This document shows, one piece after another, positions 8,468-17,279 of a stretch of DNA of 64,000 nucleotides (its first letter is position 1; every line of letters starts with the position of its first letter). The position numbers were made by a program, and so were the translations under genes. The stretch covers positions 1 through 64,000 of the forward strand of contig NZ_SDQC01000002.1 in NCBI RefSeq assembly GCF_004153445.1, written 5' to 3'. This stretch comes from Allopusillimonas soli. GTDB taxonomy: Bacteria > Pseudomonadota > Gammaproteobacteria > Burkholderiales > Burkholderiaceae_B. The notes beneath the pieces are model-generated. The model was not told where the DNA came from. It did not search any database and saw only the letters and a program-made list of their open reading frames with translations.

Positions 8468-9694
8468 TCACCCCTGCGAACGAGCCACCACGCTGTCTGA
8501 TGGCAGCAGCAGCACAACCAATGCGGTGCAGGTGGCAATTCCGGCCATAATCAAAAACAGCCAGGCAAAGCTGGACGCCTTCACAACCGGCCCCAGCAGC
8601 CACACCGCGAGCGAGCTGATGCCAAAGGAGACGGCCAGGCGCATTCCAGCTACCCGCGATCGTATGCTGTCGTCCACATATTTGACGATCATTGCATCTG
8701 TGAAGGGAATGCAGCCAAATATGCAAACCATGGCGCCCAGCAGCGCGATGAAAAGCCACCATCCGCTTGCAAGAGATGCCAGTAGCAGCCAAGGAATCTG
8801 CGCCAGCACCAGACACAAATACAAGCGCTTCAGTGGCACCTTGTCGATCAGCTTGCCGACCACGACCTGGGTCAAGGAAGCCAGCGTGTAAATAATGGCC
8901 AGGAGCAGGCCAATCATTGCGGGGTCTTCGATCAGGTTTTCGAACCGTTCGGTCAGGAATTGGGTGTTTCCGTTGGTGGTGAAATTAAAGAGCATGCTGC
9001 CCGTGACGGCCGCCGCAGTCATCACGATCAGGGCGCGGGCTAGCAACTTCGGTGGCAGCACCACTTGTGGGGGCTTGCGACTGCGCCCTGGTGCGGCGCC
9101 TTGCGGGCCGCAGAGCAGTGCGAAAGCCGCGCCGCAGCCGATGGCGATCACGCCGGGTACCGCGAACGCCATGCGCCAGCCCCATGCCTGTACCAGAAAA
9201 CCCGTCAACAGTGCGGCCCCGGCTACGCCCAGGTTGCCGGCCAGCCCGTTGATCCCTATGGCGGCGCCGGGTCGGCTCGCCCGCTGCACCAGCATGGGAA
9301 TACCCACGGGGTGATAGATGGATGCGAACAAGCCTATCAGGGCCAATCCCGCCGCCAACTGCCAGGGGCCGCGCGCCAAGGCAGTCAGTAATGCGGCAGC
9401 ACCGAGGCCAAAGAAGAAAACCAGCATCATTTGTCGGCGACCCCACAGGTCGCCAAGGCGACCGGACGGCACAGATCCGAGCCCGAACAGGAAGAAAGCC
9501 CCCACGCTGTAGGGCATCAAATCTTCCCAATGTGCGAAATTGAACTCGACGGCGATTGTTCCGACTGCTGTGGCAAAAATCAGCAGAAACAGATGGTCCA
9601 GAGCATGGCCCACATTGAGCAGCAGCACGACTTGAAGTGGATGATCGTCAGTTTCGATCTGGCTTGGAATGGCTTCAGAAATTGTCTTGTTCAT
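8468..9694 (-). CDS. MFS transporter (fosmidomycin-resistance-like / drug efflux type)
   Basis: A 408-residue inner-membrane protein with about twelve hydrophobic segments. The loop 2-3 signature GRLGDLWGRRQMML marks the major facilitator superfamily. The H-x-L-D-H segment in helix 1 (NVGHALDHLFLLIFATAV) and YHPVGIP recall the fosmidomycin-resistance branch. The gene is monocistronic: it is convergent with the GntR gene and separated by 270 bp from the ABC operon upstream. A charged cytoplasmic loop (GPQGAAPGRSRKPPQ) divides the two halves. The substrate is not predictable; either export of a toxic compound or uptake is possible. Confidence 0.85.
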   Translation of the reverse strand: MNKTISEAIPSQIETDDHPLQVVLLLNVGHALDHLFLLIFATAVGTIAVEFNFAHWEDLMPYSVGAFFLFGLGSVPSGRLGDLWGRRQMMLVFFFGLGAAALLTALARGPWQLAAGLALIGLFASIYHPVGIPMLVQRASRPGAAIGINGLAGNLGVAGAALLTGFLVQAWGWRMAFAVPGVIAIGCGAAFALLCGPQGAAPGRSRKPPQVVLPPKLLARALIVMTAAAVTGSMLFNFTTNGNTQFLTERFENLIEDPAMIGLLLAIIYTLASLTQVVVGKLIDKVPLKRLYLCLVLAQIPWLLLASLASGWWLFIALLGAMVCIFGCIPFTDAMIVKYVDDSIRSRVAGMRLAVSFGISSLAVWLLGPVVKASSFAWLFLIMAGIATCTALVVLLLPSDSVVARSQG

Positions 9695-9772
9695 ATCCGC
9701 GGTTTGCCGGAAATAGGAGCGGCTATATTTCTGAATGCCAATTCTCCAACGGGCATTTATTAAGCAATTTGT

Positions 9773-9812
9773 CTCTTATGAGGGATACTCGCCTCTTATG
9801 AGGGATACTCGC
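9773..9812 (+). repeat. Two perfect tandem copies of a 20-bp unit
   Basis: The unit CTCTTATGAGGGATACTCGC occurs at 9773-9792 and again at 9793-9812 with no mismatch, in the 270-bp gap between the MFS gene start and the end of the ABC operon. A partial echo (CTCTATAAG) follows. It could be a tandem operator upstream of the MFS gene, whose start is 78 bp away, or a recent slippage duplication. Confidence 0.8.
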
Positions 9813-9963
9813 TACTCTATAAGCTTTCTGATGGAACATCAAATAACAATAGCCTTCCGTGCCTGTACTGCAGGACAAACTTAGCTCCGTGCCTATAAAT
9901 CAATCATGCTGATGGCTGCGCAGGTCAGCAGAGTCTCACCATGATTCCTGGGGCCTGAGGTGG

Positions 9964-11115
9964 TCAGCCATTGGCCCGCAAAAATATCGCTTGCCCCGAA
10001 GAAACAGAAAGGCCAAGGCTGTCGCCCACGCTGAAACCAGGATCGCCGCGTACATGTTTTACGTCCACCAGCAAGGTTAGGGTACCCACCTTGACGCTGT
10101 AACGTGTTGATCCGCCAAGAAACTCTCTTGCACTGACAATGCCGCCAATGATATCGCCATCGAACGAGCTTTCAATCACATCGATGCCCTGCGGCCGGAT
10201 GACGAGATGCCCGCGCCCTTCATGGGACGCTTCAGCCAGCGGCAGGCGAATGGCGCCGCCATCCGCAGTAAAGACAGCCCCAGATCCTGTGGGCTCTGCA
10301 TGACCTGGGATAATATTCGTTGTTCCGAGGAATCTGGCCACGAACTCATTGACCGGGTTGTCGTAGAGTTCCGAAGGCTGGCCAATCTGCTGGATAATGC
10401 CGTTCGACAAGACAGCGATTCGGTCGCAAATAGTATTTGCCTCCTCCTGATCATGTGTCACGAATATGGTCGTTATACCGAGGCGGCGCTGCAACTGGAG
10501 CAGCTCCTGGCGCATCTGAATGCGCAGGCCGGCATCAAGATTCGACAGCGGCTCATCCAGCAGCAATACGCGCGGTTCGACGGCAAGCGTGCGCGCAAGC
10601 GCAATGCGTTGTTGCTGGCCACCTGAAAGCTGCGACGGATATCGCTGGGCATAGTCGGCCATGCCGACGAGGTCCAGGGCCGCCAACACGCGTTCCTTGA
10701 TCTCGGAACGCGGAACACGCCGCTCTTCTAGGCCGTAGGCGACATTTTTTGCGACGCTCATGTGAGGCCACAGCGCATAGCTTTGAAAAACCATCCCGAC
10801 GTCGCGCTGCCAAGGCATGCGTCCGGCTATATCTTCTCCGTCAATGAGAATCCGTCCTTGATGCGCCGGACCGAAGCCAGCAATGGCTCTCAAAAGCGTA
10901 GACTTGCCCGAGCCTGACGGGCCTAGAAAAGCAAAGAATTCGCCCGGCTCTATGGAAAGATCGATGCCTTTGAGCACCTCGGTCGATCCAAAAGACAGTG
11001 TCAATTGCTCGATATCGATTCTTACCGGAGATGCATGCAGCACAGAAGGTTCTGCTTCCGGTGAGCGGTATTCTTGCGATACGCCCTTTGGCGAAATGGA
11101 AGTTTGAGTGTTCAT
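9964..11115 (-). CDS. ABC transporter ATP-binding protein (Fe(III)/Fbp-like)
   Basis: A 383-residue ATPase of the FbpC/PotA group. The Walker A motif is GPSGSGKST (65-73), followed by the Q-loop (MVFQSYALWPHM), signature LSGGQQQR, Walker B LLLDEP and switch His in FVTHDQEEA. About 120 C-terminal residues form a TOBE-type regulatory domain. It is the last gene of a three-gene importer operon (substrate-binding protein, double permease, ATPase), with 23 bp to the permease stop. The Fur-box-like site upstream of the operon favours ferric iron as substrate. Related systems import 2-aminoethylphosphonate or polyamines, so the assignment is not certain. Confidence 0.88.
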   Translation of the reverse strand: MNTQTSISPKGVSQEYRSPEAEPSVLHASPVRIDIEQLTLSFGSTEVLKGIDLSIEPGEFFAFLGPSGSGKSTLLRAIAGFGPAHQGRILIDGEDIAGRMPWQRDVGMVFQSYALWPHMSVAKNVAYGLEERRVPRSEIKERVLAALDLVGMADYAQRYPSQLSGGQQQRIALARTLAVEPRVLLLDEPLSNLDAGLRIQMRQELLQLQRRLGITTIFVTHDQEEANTICDRIAVLSNGIIQQIGQPSELYDNPVNEFVARFLGTTNIIPGHAEPTGSGAVFTADGGAIRLPLAEASHEGRGHLVIRPQGIDVIESSFDGDIIGGIVSAREFLGGSTRYSVKVGTLTLLVDVKHVRGDPGFSVGDSLGLSVSSGQAIFLRANG

Positions 11116-11138
11116 ATCTTAGGCTTCCAAGCGATTAT

Positions 11139-12836
11139 TCATGCCATGTTGCGTCTGGCGCCCGCAATGAGCTGATGGGACAGGAACGTTGCAATACCAA
11201 CGATGACAACGGCAATAATCCCCAGCGCTGCGCCTGCGCCGCGCCCGGATACAGTTTGCATGAACAGATAGATTCCATAGGAAATGGGCGCATCCGCCTC
11301 TTTTGAAACGAGCATAAGCGTTGCAGACAGCTCCACTGCCGCTGTGGCAAAACTGGTGACGAATGCCGCCACCAAACCGCCAGACATCAGTGGCGCGACA
11401 ATTCGCCATATTGTTCTGACAGACGTTGCGCCGATATTCTGAGAGGCTTCCTCAAGCGCCACCGGTACCTGCTGCAGGCCGGCCATGCAGGCGCGCAAGG
11501 CATAGGGCAGGCGCCGTACTGACAGGGCAATGACAATAACGCCCCACCACGATGCCATGGTCTGGCCGGAGTAGGGCATCTCCACATTGTTGAACATTCT
11601 GAGGTAGCCGATACCGAGCACGACGCCTGGAATGGCGAGCGAAGATGTGGCCAGATAGTCGAGCCATTTGCGCCCGACGACATGGGTGCGCTGTCCTATA
11701 TACGCGATCGCGGTGCCGATCACGACATCAATCAGGGCCGCCAGACCGGCATAGATGATCGTGTTTGTAATAAAGCCCGCGGCAGTGGTGACCGCCTGAT
11801 GATAATGACCCAGCGTGAAGCCCGCAGGCAGTACGCTGAAAGACCAGATCGTCCCCAATGAAAGCAGCAGGAGCCCAAGATGCGGCGCAAGCACAATGGC
11901 GAGAATAAGAAGCACAACAAGATAGCAAGCAGCTGATTCCGATGCGCGCAGATTGCGCTTGGCAAGACCGCCTCCGCCACGTTGAATGGTGGCGTAATCT
12001 TTCCCGCGCATGCCCAGGTATGAGACCCACATGGCGAAGATGGAGAATGCGACGAGTATGCATGAAATCACATACCCCATCGGGTCGGATATTCCGATCG
12101 ATGTGATCCGTAGATAAGCCTGGGGTGGCAGCAGTTTGCTCACATCCAGCAGCAGGGGCGTTCCAAGGTCATCAAAAACCTTCACGAACACCAGAGAGGC
12201 GCCAGCGACAAAGCCGGGCATGGAGAGCGGAAATACAATTCTGCGAAAAAGCCGGAATCCGCTGGAACCCAGTGTCTGCGCAGCCTCTTCCATGGATCTG
12301 TCGATATTGGCCAGGCTGGCCGAAAGATTGATCAGGATAAACGGGAAGTAGTGGATGCTATCGACCAGGATAACGCCATTCAGCCCCTCCATGAATGGAA
12401 TAGTGAATCCGAAATACTCGCGTAACAGGAGATTCACGCTACCGTTCGGTCCCAACAGCAACTGCAGTGCCACGGCGCCAATGAATGGCGGCATGAGCAA
12501 AGGGATGAACGACAATGTCTGGATGATGATCGAGCCGGAAAAATTGAATCTGCTGGTGAAATAGGCAAGGGGCAGGGCAAAGACAGATGCCAGGACAACA
12601 GACGCACAGGCGACATACAGCGAATTGTAGAAAGATTCGCGAAACAGGCTGTTTGAGAAAAAGTCGTGGAAATGAACGAGCGTAAGCCCGCCCGTGTGCG
12701 TATCCTGAAAGGCGACATAAATAACCTTCAGTACAGGCAGGGCAAGAAACAGGATCAGAAAGGCGGCTATGACGCCATAGACCAGATAAGGTCTCAGGGA
12801 AGAGAATCTTAGTGAGTGCTGATTCGCACTGGCCAT
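11139..12836 (-). CDS. ABC transporter permease, fused double-domain (FbpB-like)
   Basis: A 565-residue membrane protein with about twelve transmembrane helices. It contains two copies of the binding-protein-dependent permease domain. The first EAA loop is near EEAAQTLGSSGFRLFRRIVFPLSMPG and the second near EEASQNIGATSVRTIWRIVAPLMSGG. This duplicated architecture is typical of ferric iron (FbpB/SfuB) and related importers. It lies between the substrate-binding protein and the ATPase on the same strand and forms the transmembrane channel. Confidence 0.88.
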   Translation of the reverse strand: MASANQHSLRFSSLRPYLVYGVIAAFLILFLALPVLKVIYVAFQDTHTGGLTLVHFHDFFSNSLFRESFYNSLYVACASVVLASVFALPLAYFTSRFNFSGSIIIQTLSFIPLLMPPFIGAVALQLLLGPNGSVNLLLREYFGFTIPFMEGLNGVILVDSIHYFPFILINLSASLANIDRSMEEAAQTLGSSGFRLFRRIVFPLSMPGFVAGASLVFVKVFDDLGTPLLLDVSKLLPPQAYLRITSIGISDPMGYVISCILVAFSIFAMWVSYLGMRGKDYATIQRGGGGLAKRNLRASESAACYLVVLLILAIVLAPHLGLLLLSLGTIWSFSVLPAGFTLGHYHQAVTTAAGFITNTIIYAGLAALIDVVIGTAIAYIGQRTHVVGRKWLDYLATSSLAIPGVVLGIGYLRMFNNVEMPYSGQTMASWWGVIVIALSVRRLPYALRACMAGLQQVPVALEEASQNIGATSVRTIWRIVAPLMSGGLVAAFVTSFATAAVELSATLMLVSKEADAPISYGIYLFMQTVSGRGAGAALGIIAVVIVGIATFLSHQLIAGARRNMA

Positions 12837-12930
12837 TACCGATTCCCCTCCAAGCTAAAGTCCATTACACACGCAGTCTGCTGCCTGCCTCATGTCATCG
12901 ACGGGATACGAACAGGCAGCAGGATACACA

Positions 12931-14280
12931 TCACGCCATGGAGCGGGCTTTGTTGGCAAGCTCCTGTGCCTTGCTGTAGCGTTCCACAACCTTGTTATCC
13001 CAATCCTTTTCAACCTCGGCCTGCCGCCCGGTGACCTTGTCTTCGGCTTTCTTTCGCTTAACCTTGAAGATTGCGCTGAAGTCCTTGTCACCCGCCTTTT
13101 CTTCTGTGATGGGTACGTCGTACGCAAGCGCTTTGGCTTCATCAAGTAATTTTAGGGCTTCGGAATTCGTGGAGTCCTTCAGTGCGGCCTGCGCCTCATT
13201 GATCGCCTTCACCGCCTCCCGCAATTCCGTGAAACGGTAGGTAACCATCACGTCATACAGGGAGTTCACGACGTTGTAGCGAGCTTGTGAGAGATCCGAG
13301 TTGAACTGCACGCCAGCCTTGATCTGGCCCTCGAAAGGGTTGGGTATGCCTTCCGGCGCTTTTTTGTAGGCCTCTTTGTTTACCGGCAGGCGCATTACCT
13401 TTGGATTGAAAAGCAGCGCCTGGCCATCGGGCGAAAGCACAAAATCCACAAATGCATGCGCCGCGTCTTTATGCGGCGCATTCGCCACGACACCGATAGT
13501 GGCCGGCACCAGGGTGGTTTGCGGGGGATAGTGAAACTCGACGGGGAAGCCCGCGGCTTTGGACGTAAAGCCAAAATAGTCTATGACGATACCAATGCCG
13601 AACTCGCCGCTGTCGACACCCTCAGGAACACCAAAGCTGCGGTTGGTAATGCGCTTGGCATTGCCAGCCATTTCCTTTACTGTCCTCCAGCCTTTCTCCC
13701 AACCTTGGGCCTGGAGAATGGTTTCGATTTCCAAGTGCGTTGTCCCTGACCGCGATGGCGCCGAAATGCCCAGGTGACCGAAATAGACGGGCTTGGTCAG
13801 ATCCTCCCATGTCTGGGGCTTGGGCAGCTTGTAGGATTCCAGATAACGCGTATTCCACATGAACCCATAGCCAGACAGCGCAAAGCCGAAGAAATAACCA
13901 TCCGGATCATCAATCTGATACCCGCTGATTTCAGATGCCGTTCCCTTTGCGTTGGGAGAATATTTCTCAAGCAGGTTGCTCGCCTTCAGGACTTCAAACG
14001 CATCGGGCGAGGAGACCCAGAAAAGGTCCGTCTTGTTGTTGCCGGCCGTTTCCTGCAAATACTTCACGCCGGCGGAAGTGCCCTTGTTGATGATATTGAC
14101 GTTGATATCCGGATGAGCCTTGTTGAAGGCCTGTTTGAACACGGCGGTTTGATCGGTTGCAAACGACGTGACGATGACGAGCTCTTTGTCCGCGGCAACT
14201 GCGCCTGCAGCGACATAAAACATGCCAGCGGCGGTGGCTGCCGCCAACGCTCGCACCCAACCATTGCGATTCGGCACCAT
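12931..14280 (-). CDS. ABC transporter periplasmic substrate-binding protein (Fe(III)-type)
   Basis: A 449-residue extracellular binding protein with a signal peptide (MVPNRNGWVRALAAATAAGMF..., cleavage near AVAADKEL). The mature start ELVIVTSFATDQTAVFKQAF and the segments GTSAGVKYLQE and AFVDFVLSPDGQALL place it in the Fe3+/2-AEP/putrescine-type family. It is about 100 residues longer than the usual 340. The extra C-terminal segment, from about 345, is Lys/Glu/Ala-rich and predicted helical. AAGGAGG stands just before ATG 14280. It is the first gene of the importer operon; a Fur-box-like sequence lies 55-69 bp upstream, which supports ferric iron as ligand. Confidence 0.85.
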   Translation of the reverse strand: MVPNRNGWVRALAAATAAGMFYVAAGAVAADKELVIVTSFATDQTAVFKQAFNKAHPDINVNIINKGTSAGVKYLQETAGNNKTDLFWVSSPDAFEVLKASNLLEKYSPNAKGTASEISGYQIDDPDGYFFGFALSGYGFMWNTRYLESYKLPKPQTWEDLTKPVYFGHLGISAPSRSGTTHLEIETILQAQGWEKGWRTVKEMAGNAKRITNRSFGVPEGVDSGEFGIGIVIDYFGFTSKAAGFPVEFHYPPQTTLVPATIGVVANAPHKDAAHAFVDFVLSPDGQALLFNPKVMRLPVNKEAYKKAPEGIPNPFEGQIKAGVQFNSDLSQARYNVVNSLYDVMVTYRFTELREAVKAINEAQAALKDSTNSEALKLLDEAKALAYDVPITEEKAGDKDFSAIFKVKRKKAEDKVTGRQAEVEKDWDNKVVERYSKAQELANKARSMA

Positions 14281-14334
14281 GGCTTTCCTCCTTGATTGTC
14301 TCGTGTATATATTCTTTTGATATGTAAGCCACTG

Positions 14335-14349
14335 TGATAATAATCATCT
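14335..14349 (-). promoter_or_regulatory. Fur-box-like site upstream of the ABC importer
   Basis: The plus-strand sequence TGATAATAATCATCT matches the 7-1-7 Fur consensus TGATAATNATTATCA at 12 of 14 specified positions. It lies 55 bp upstream of the substrate-binding-protein start, in the gap shared with the divergent deaminase gene. Iron-dependent repression of the importer is the natural prediction. Confidence 0.55.
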
Positions 14350-14581
14350 GCTTCTCCAACCCTGTCAAGGTTGGCCTTTTGTAGTCCAACGAAAGAACCA
14401 TGCCGCGAGGCTGCCAGTAACAGTCTCCACGTCACTGAGATTGTGTTGTAATGTTTAGTTACTATATGCGGCCATTGGAGAGCTCGCTGCTCGCAGTACC
14501 AAAGCCGCGTTCGGATGATGCGCGCTACGCCAGATGGCCTAGCGGCCGCCGATGCGGGATAATTCCGAAGAAACACAACCA

Positions 14582-15055
14582 ATGGAACAGAATATGGATT
14601 TCCTGCGCCATGCTATAGAGCTGGCATATGCCAACGTGGAAGCCGGGGGGCGTCCTTTTGGGGCGGTGATCGTCAAGGATGGCCGGATCATCGCTTCGGC
14701 AGTCAACGAAATTGTCGCCACAAACGATCCAACGGCCCATGCAGAGCTACTTGCTATCCGGGCTGCCAGCCAGCAGCTGCGTTCAGCCAATCTCGAAGGC
14801 TGTTCGGTCTTTGCGAGTGGCCATCCCTGTCCTATGTGCATGGGTGCAATGCGCATGGCGGGTATTGGCGCGATCACATACGCTTATTCGAATGATGACG
14901 GCGCACCCTTCGGCCTGTCCACGGCAGATGCCTATGCTGATCTCGCAAAGCCCTTTACAGAGCAGTCGATGGCCATCAAGCATATTCCAACGCGGATCGA
15001 ATCTCGGCCAGAACTTTATGCTGATTGGAAGCGCCGCCAGGCGGCAGCGACTTGA
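14582..15055 (+). CDS. Nucleoside/guanine deaminase (CMP/dCMP-deaminase fold)
   Basis: A 157-residue zinc hydrolase of the cytidine-deaminase superfamily. The zinc and proton-shuttle motifs are H53-A-E55 and P82-C83-P-M-C86. Its length and the context of the GRPFGAVIV segment near residue 23 fit the guanine/tRNA-adenosine deaminase branch; the guanine deaminase type is most likely. An earlier ATG at 14552 exists, but the family begins near MDFLRHAIELA, and a GAAGA-like site precedes ATG 14582. It is divergent from the iron-type ABC operon and followed by a possible terminator at 15103-15134, so it seems monocistronic. No purine-pathway neighbours are seen. Confidence 0.85.
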   Translation: MEQNMDFLRHAIELAYANVEAGGRPFGAVIVKDGRIIASAVNEIVATNDPTAHAELLAIRAASQQLRSANLEGCSVFASGHPCPMCMGAMRMAGIGAITYAYSNDDGAPFGLSTADAYADLAKPFTEQSMAIKHIPTRIESRPELYADWKRRQAAAT

Positions 15056-15102
15056 CGACATAATCGCCGCGCGGTTTTTCCGACAGCGTCGAGCCTCCTA
15101 GG

Positions 15103-15134
15103 ATGCCTCAAGCAAATTGGCTCGGGGCATTTTT
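15103..15134 (+). terminator. Possible Rho-independent terminator after the deaminase
   Basis: ATGCCTC (15103-15109) can pair with GGGGCAT (15124-15130) with one G-U pair, and five T residues follow at 15130-15134. The loop is 14 nt, so this is of moderate strength. Confidence 0.45.
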
Positions 15135-15150
15135 ACTGTCGTGCGGTAGT

Positions 15151-15169
15151 TCCAATATGTGAGATATTG
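15151..15169. promoter_or_regulatory. Motif copy A of the IclR-cluster element
   Basis: The sequence TCCAATATGTGAGATAT (15151-15167) is repeated exactly, inverted, at 17115-17131. Within it CAATAT-GTGAG-ATATTG is an inverted repeat (15153-15169) of the kind bound by dimeric regulators. It lies about 190 bp upstream of the thiolase-like gene. The IclR-type regulator encoded at 18298-19110 is the likeliest binder. Confidence 0.6.
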
Positions 15170-15360
15170 AGTAAATACACAAGCTGTTTGCCCAGGCTTG
15201 AGCGTTTTGAAACTTATAATTAAATTCATGGTTTATCAGAATAATAGGCTTATTTCTCCGCTCTCCTCTGAGTTTAGGCTCATGTTTATGAGATTGAAGT
15301 AAGTCCATATTGTGATCTTGTTTGCTTTCAACGCAGAACGCATGGGAGAGCCGCGTCATA

Positions 15361-16533
15361 ATGAACAGAGATACATCAGGCATTTCAGCTGTCGTCGGTG
15401 TCGGGCACACGGATTGGGCTGAAGATTACAGACGTGTGCGTAAAGGTGAAAAGCCGCATGATTCAAACGGTTATGCGACGCTTGCATTCAACAGGGCATT
15501 GCAAGATGCGGGTATTGATCGTGATGATATAGACGGTCTGATTGTCGGCCCAACTACGGCTTACGAACGGATGGGTGAAATCCTCAATATCAATCCGCGT
15601 TGGGGCGGACAGGCCGACGCCATTCAAGCCGTGCTTCAGGCAGTACTTGCCATAAATGCGGGGATGGCTGAGGTTGTTGCCCTCGTGTATGGCAATGATC
15701 AACGTTCAGCCGCGGTGCAATACGGTGGTCCTGAAGCCATGGGTGGCGGCTCTTTTCTTTCGTACGTTTATCACAGTCCCTGGGGGCTTACATCGCAAGG
15801 CGCACTGTATGCACTGATGTATCAGCGCTACAAACAGTTGAATGGGCTGGACGACAGCGTGCTTGGTCAGGTATCGGTGGCCCAAAGGCAGTGGGCGAGT
15901 CTAAACCCGCATGCGATTATGCGCAAAACGATCAGTATGGATGATTATCTTGCCAGCAACTACATCGCTGAGCCTTTGCACTTGTATGACTATTGCTTGA
16001 TAAATGATGGCGGTGTTGCGCTGATCATCATGGAAGCTGATCGAGCGAGAAAGGCCGCCGCCAAAAGCGGAGGGAAGCCAGTTTACATTCGCGGCATTGG
16101 CCGCGCTGATCTCAATAGCAAGGCAACCAGTCTTGGACCTCGCTTATTGGATTTTTACTTGCCCGCCCAACAAAAGGCAGCGAAGCAGGTATTTGACGCT
16201 GCGGGTATTGGTCCTCAGGATGTGGATGCACTAATGGTATATGACAGCTTCAGCCCCCATATCCTATTTGCGCTGGAAGGCTTTGGATACTGTGGCATAG
16301 GCGAGGCGGGTGAGTTTGTCGCCCAGAAAGGCATAGGTGTAGGCGGGAAACTGCCGATCAACACCGGAGGTGGGCACCTTTCCGAATCCTATATGCAGGG
16401 ATGGAATCATCAAGTGGAGGCAGTGCGTCAGGTTCGAGGCGGCTTGGGTGAGCGTCAGGTTCCCAACTGCAGGCATGTTCAATATACCTCCGATGTGGCA
16501 GGAAAGGCCATGTCTGTAATCTACGGTGCATAA
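15361..16533 (+). CDS. Thiolase-like (SCP2/Ltp2-type) protein, probable aldolase subunit
   Basis: A 390-residue thiolase-fold protein. The nucleophilic Cys expected in the ADAIQAVLQAVLAINAG region (about 85-101) is absent, and the catalytic His of the thiolase GHxxG motif is replaced: the segment reads LSESYMQG with Tyr344. The same replacement is known in the SCP2-thiolase-like aldolases of steroid side-chain degradation (Ltp2 type), which cleave beta-hydroxyacyl-CoA by retro-aldol reaction together with a DUF35 partner. A DUF35 gene follows 11 bp downstream. Benzoylsuccinyl-CoA thiolase (BbsB) is another relative that works with a DUF35 protein. Start: GGGAGAG precedes ATG 15361; the upstream TTG at 15322 is not supported. 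Confidence 0.85.
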   Translation: MNRDTSGISAVVGVGHTDWAEDYRRVRKGEKPHDSNGYATLAFNRALQDAGIDRDDIDGLIVGPTTAYERMGEILNINPRWGGQADAIQAVLQAVLAINAGMAEVVALVYGNDQRSAAVQYGGPEAMGGGSFLSYVYHSPWGLTSQGALYALMYQRYKQLNGLDDSVLGQVSVAQRQWASLNPHAIMRKTISMDDYLASNYIAEPLHLYDYCLINDGGVALIIMEADRARKAAAKSGGKPVYIRGIGRADLNSKATSLGPRLLDFYLPAQQKAAKQVFDAAGIGPQDVDALMVYDSFSPHILFALEGFGYCGIGEAGEFVAQKGIGVGGKLPINTGGGHLSESYMQGWNHQVEAVRQVRGGLGERQVPNCRHVQYTSDVAGKAMSVIYGA

Positions 16534-16544
16534 GGAGCAGCCAC

Positions 16545-16955
16545 GTGAAGGAAGCCGCTAAAACGCCAAGACTATTTTCACCTTATGACGCTCCAATGTG
16601 GGAGAGCATCAGCCAGGACAGTATGAAACTGCAGTGGTGTTCAGCGTCAGAGGAGTTTCGCTATCCGCCTGGCCCCGCGTGTCCAACATCCCTGAGCATG
16701 GAATATGAGTGGCGGTCGATTTCAGGCCGGGGACGAATTATTTCGTGGACAGTATTTCATCGTACGTATCTGCCAGCGTATCCGGCTCCGCATCTGGTTG
16801 TGGCTGTTCAGTTGGAGGAAGGGCCAATAATGGTGTCCAGCATGAATCACGAGGTTGTTGATCAGCTACGTCTGGATGCGCCTGTGCGAATGATCTATGT
16901 CGATCATCCCGATGGGTATCGCATACCGAGTTTCGCCATGGATGATGCTGCCTGA
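16545..16955 (+). CDS. DUF35 OB-fold protein, partner of the thiolase-like enzyme
   Basis: A 136-residue OB-fold/DUF35 protein starting at GTG 16545 with AAGGAG just upstream. These proteins bind acyl-CoA and clamp onto thiolase-fold partners. The N-terminal zinc ribbon is degenerate: where CxxC...CxxC is normal, only C32 (CSAS) and C46 (CPTS) remain, so zinc is probably not bound in the usual way. The OB core (ISGRGRIISWTVFHR..., PHLVVAVQLEEG) is intact. The 11-bp spacing to the thiolase-like gene implies translation as a pair and a stable complex. Confidence 0.85.
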   Translation: MKEAAKTPRLFSPYDAPMWESISQDSMKLQWCSASEEFRYPPGPACPTSLSMEYEWRSISGRGRIISWTVFHRTYLPAYPAPHLVVAVQLEEGPIMVSSMNHEVVDQLRLDAPVRMIYVDHPDGYRIPSFAMDDAA

Positions 16956-17279
16956 TCGCAGATCCGCGGCGATTCGCAGTGACGGCGAAAGCCGCCGATG
17001 GATTAAAGCGAGTACTAGCCGAGGCTATCACTAACTAGTCTCTGCCCGGCCTGAATAAATACTGACGTAAGAGAAGCGATATGCCTGTGCCACTCGATGG
17101 TTAGTGGTATCTGTATATCTCACATATTGGACTATTAATCCGCTTATTTGGTAGATATTCCCGATATGTGCCGATACCATTTACTGGCTGTATGAGTTTT
17201 TCAGCTGCTTTGTTAATTCATTAGCCGTTACGCCTGCTGCACTCGTGACGCTAGAGAAAAATATAAGGAGATACTGTTC
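16956..17279. promoter_or_regulatory. 324-bp intergenic region with two IclR-cluster motifs
   Basis: This gap holds the inverted copy of the 17-bp motif (ATATCTCACATATTGGA, 17115-17131) and a looser copy, TTCCCGATATGTGCCGATACC (17158-17178), about 30 bp further on. The ribosome site AAGGAG is at about 17266, ahead of the Bug gene. No additional coding sequence is apparent. The two sites lie about 100-165 bp upstream of the Bug start, suitable for control of its promoter. Confidence 0.6.

Noticed and set aside
10437-10700. Plus-strand open frames opposite the ABC ATPase
   Set aside because: They are antisense to the intact Walker B and signature motifs of the ATPase.
15322-15360. Upstream TTG start for the thiolase-like protein
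   Set aside because: No ribosome site, and GGGAGAG is correctly placed for ATG 15361.
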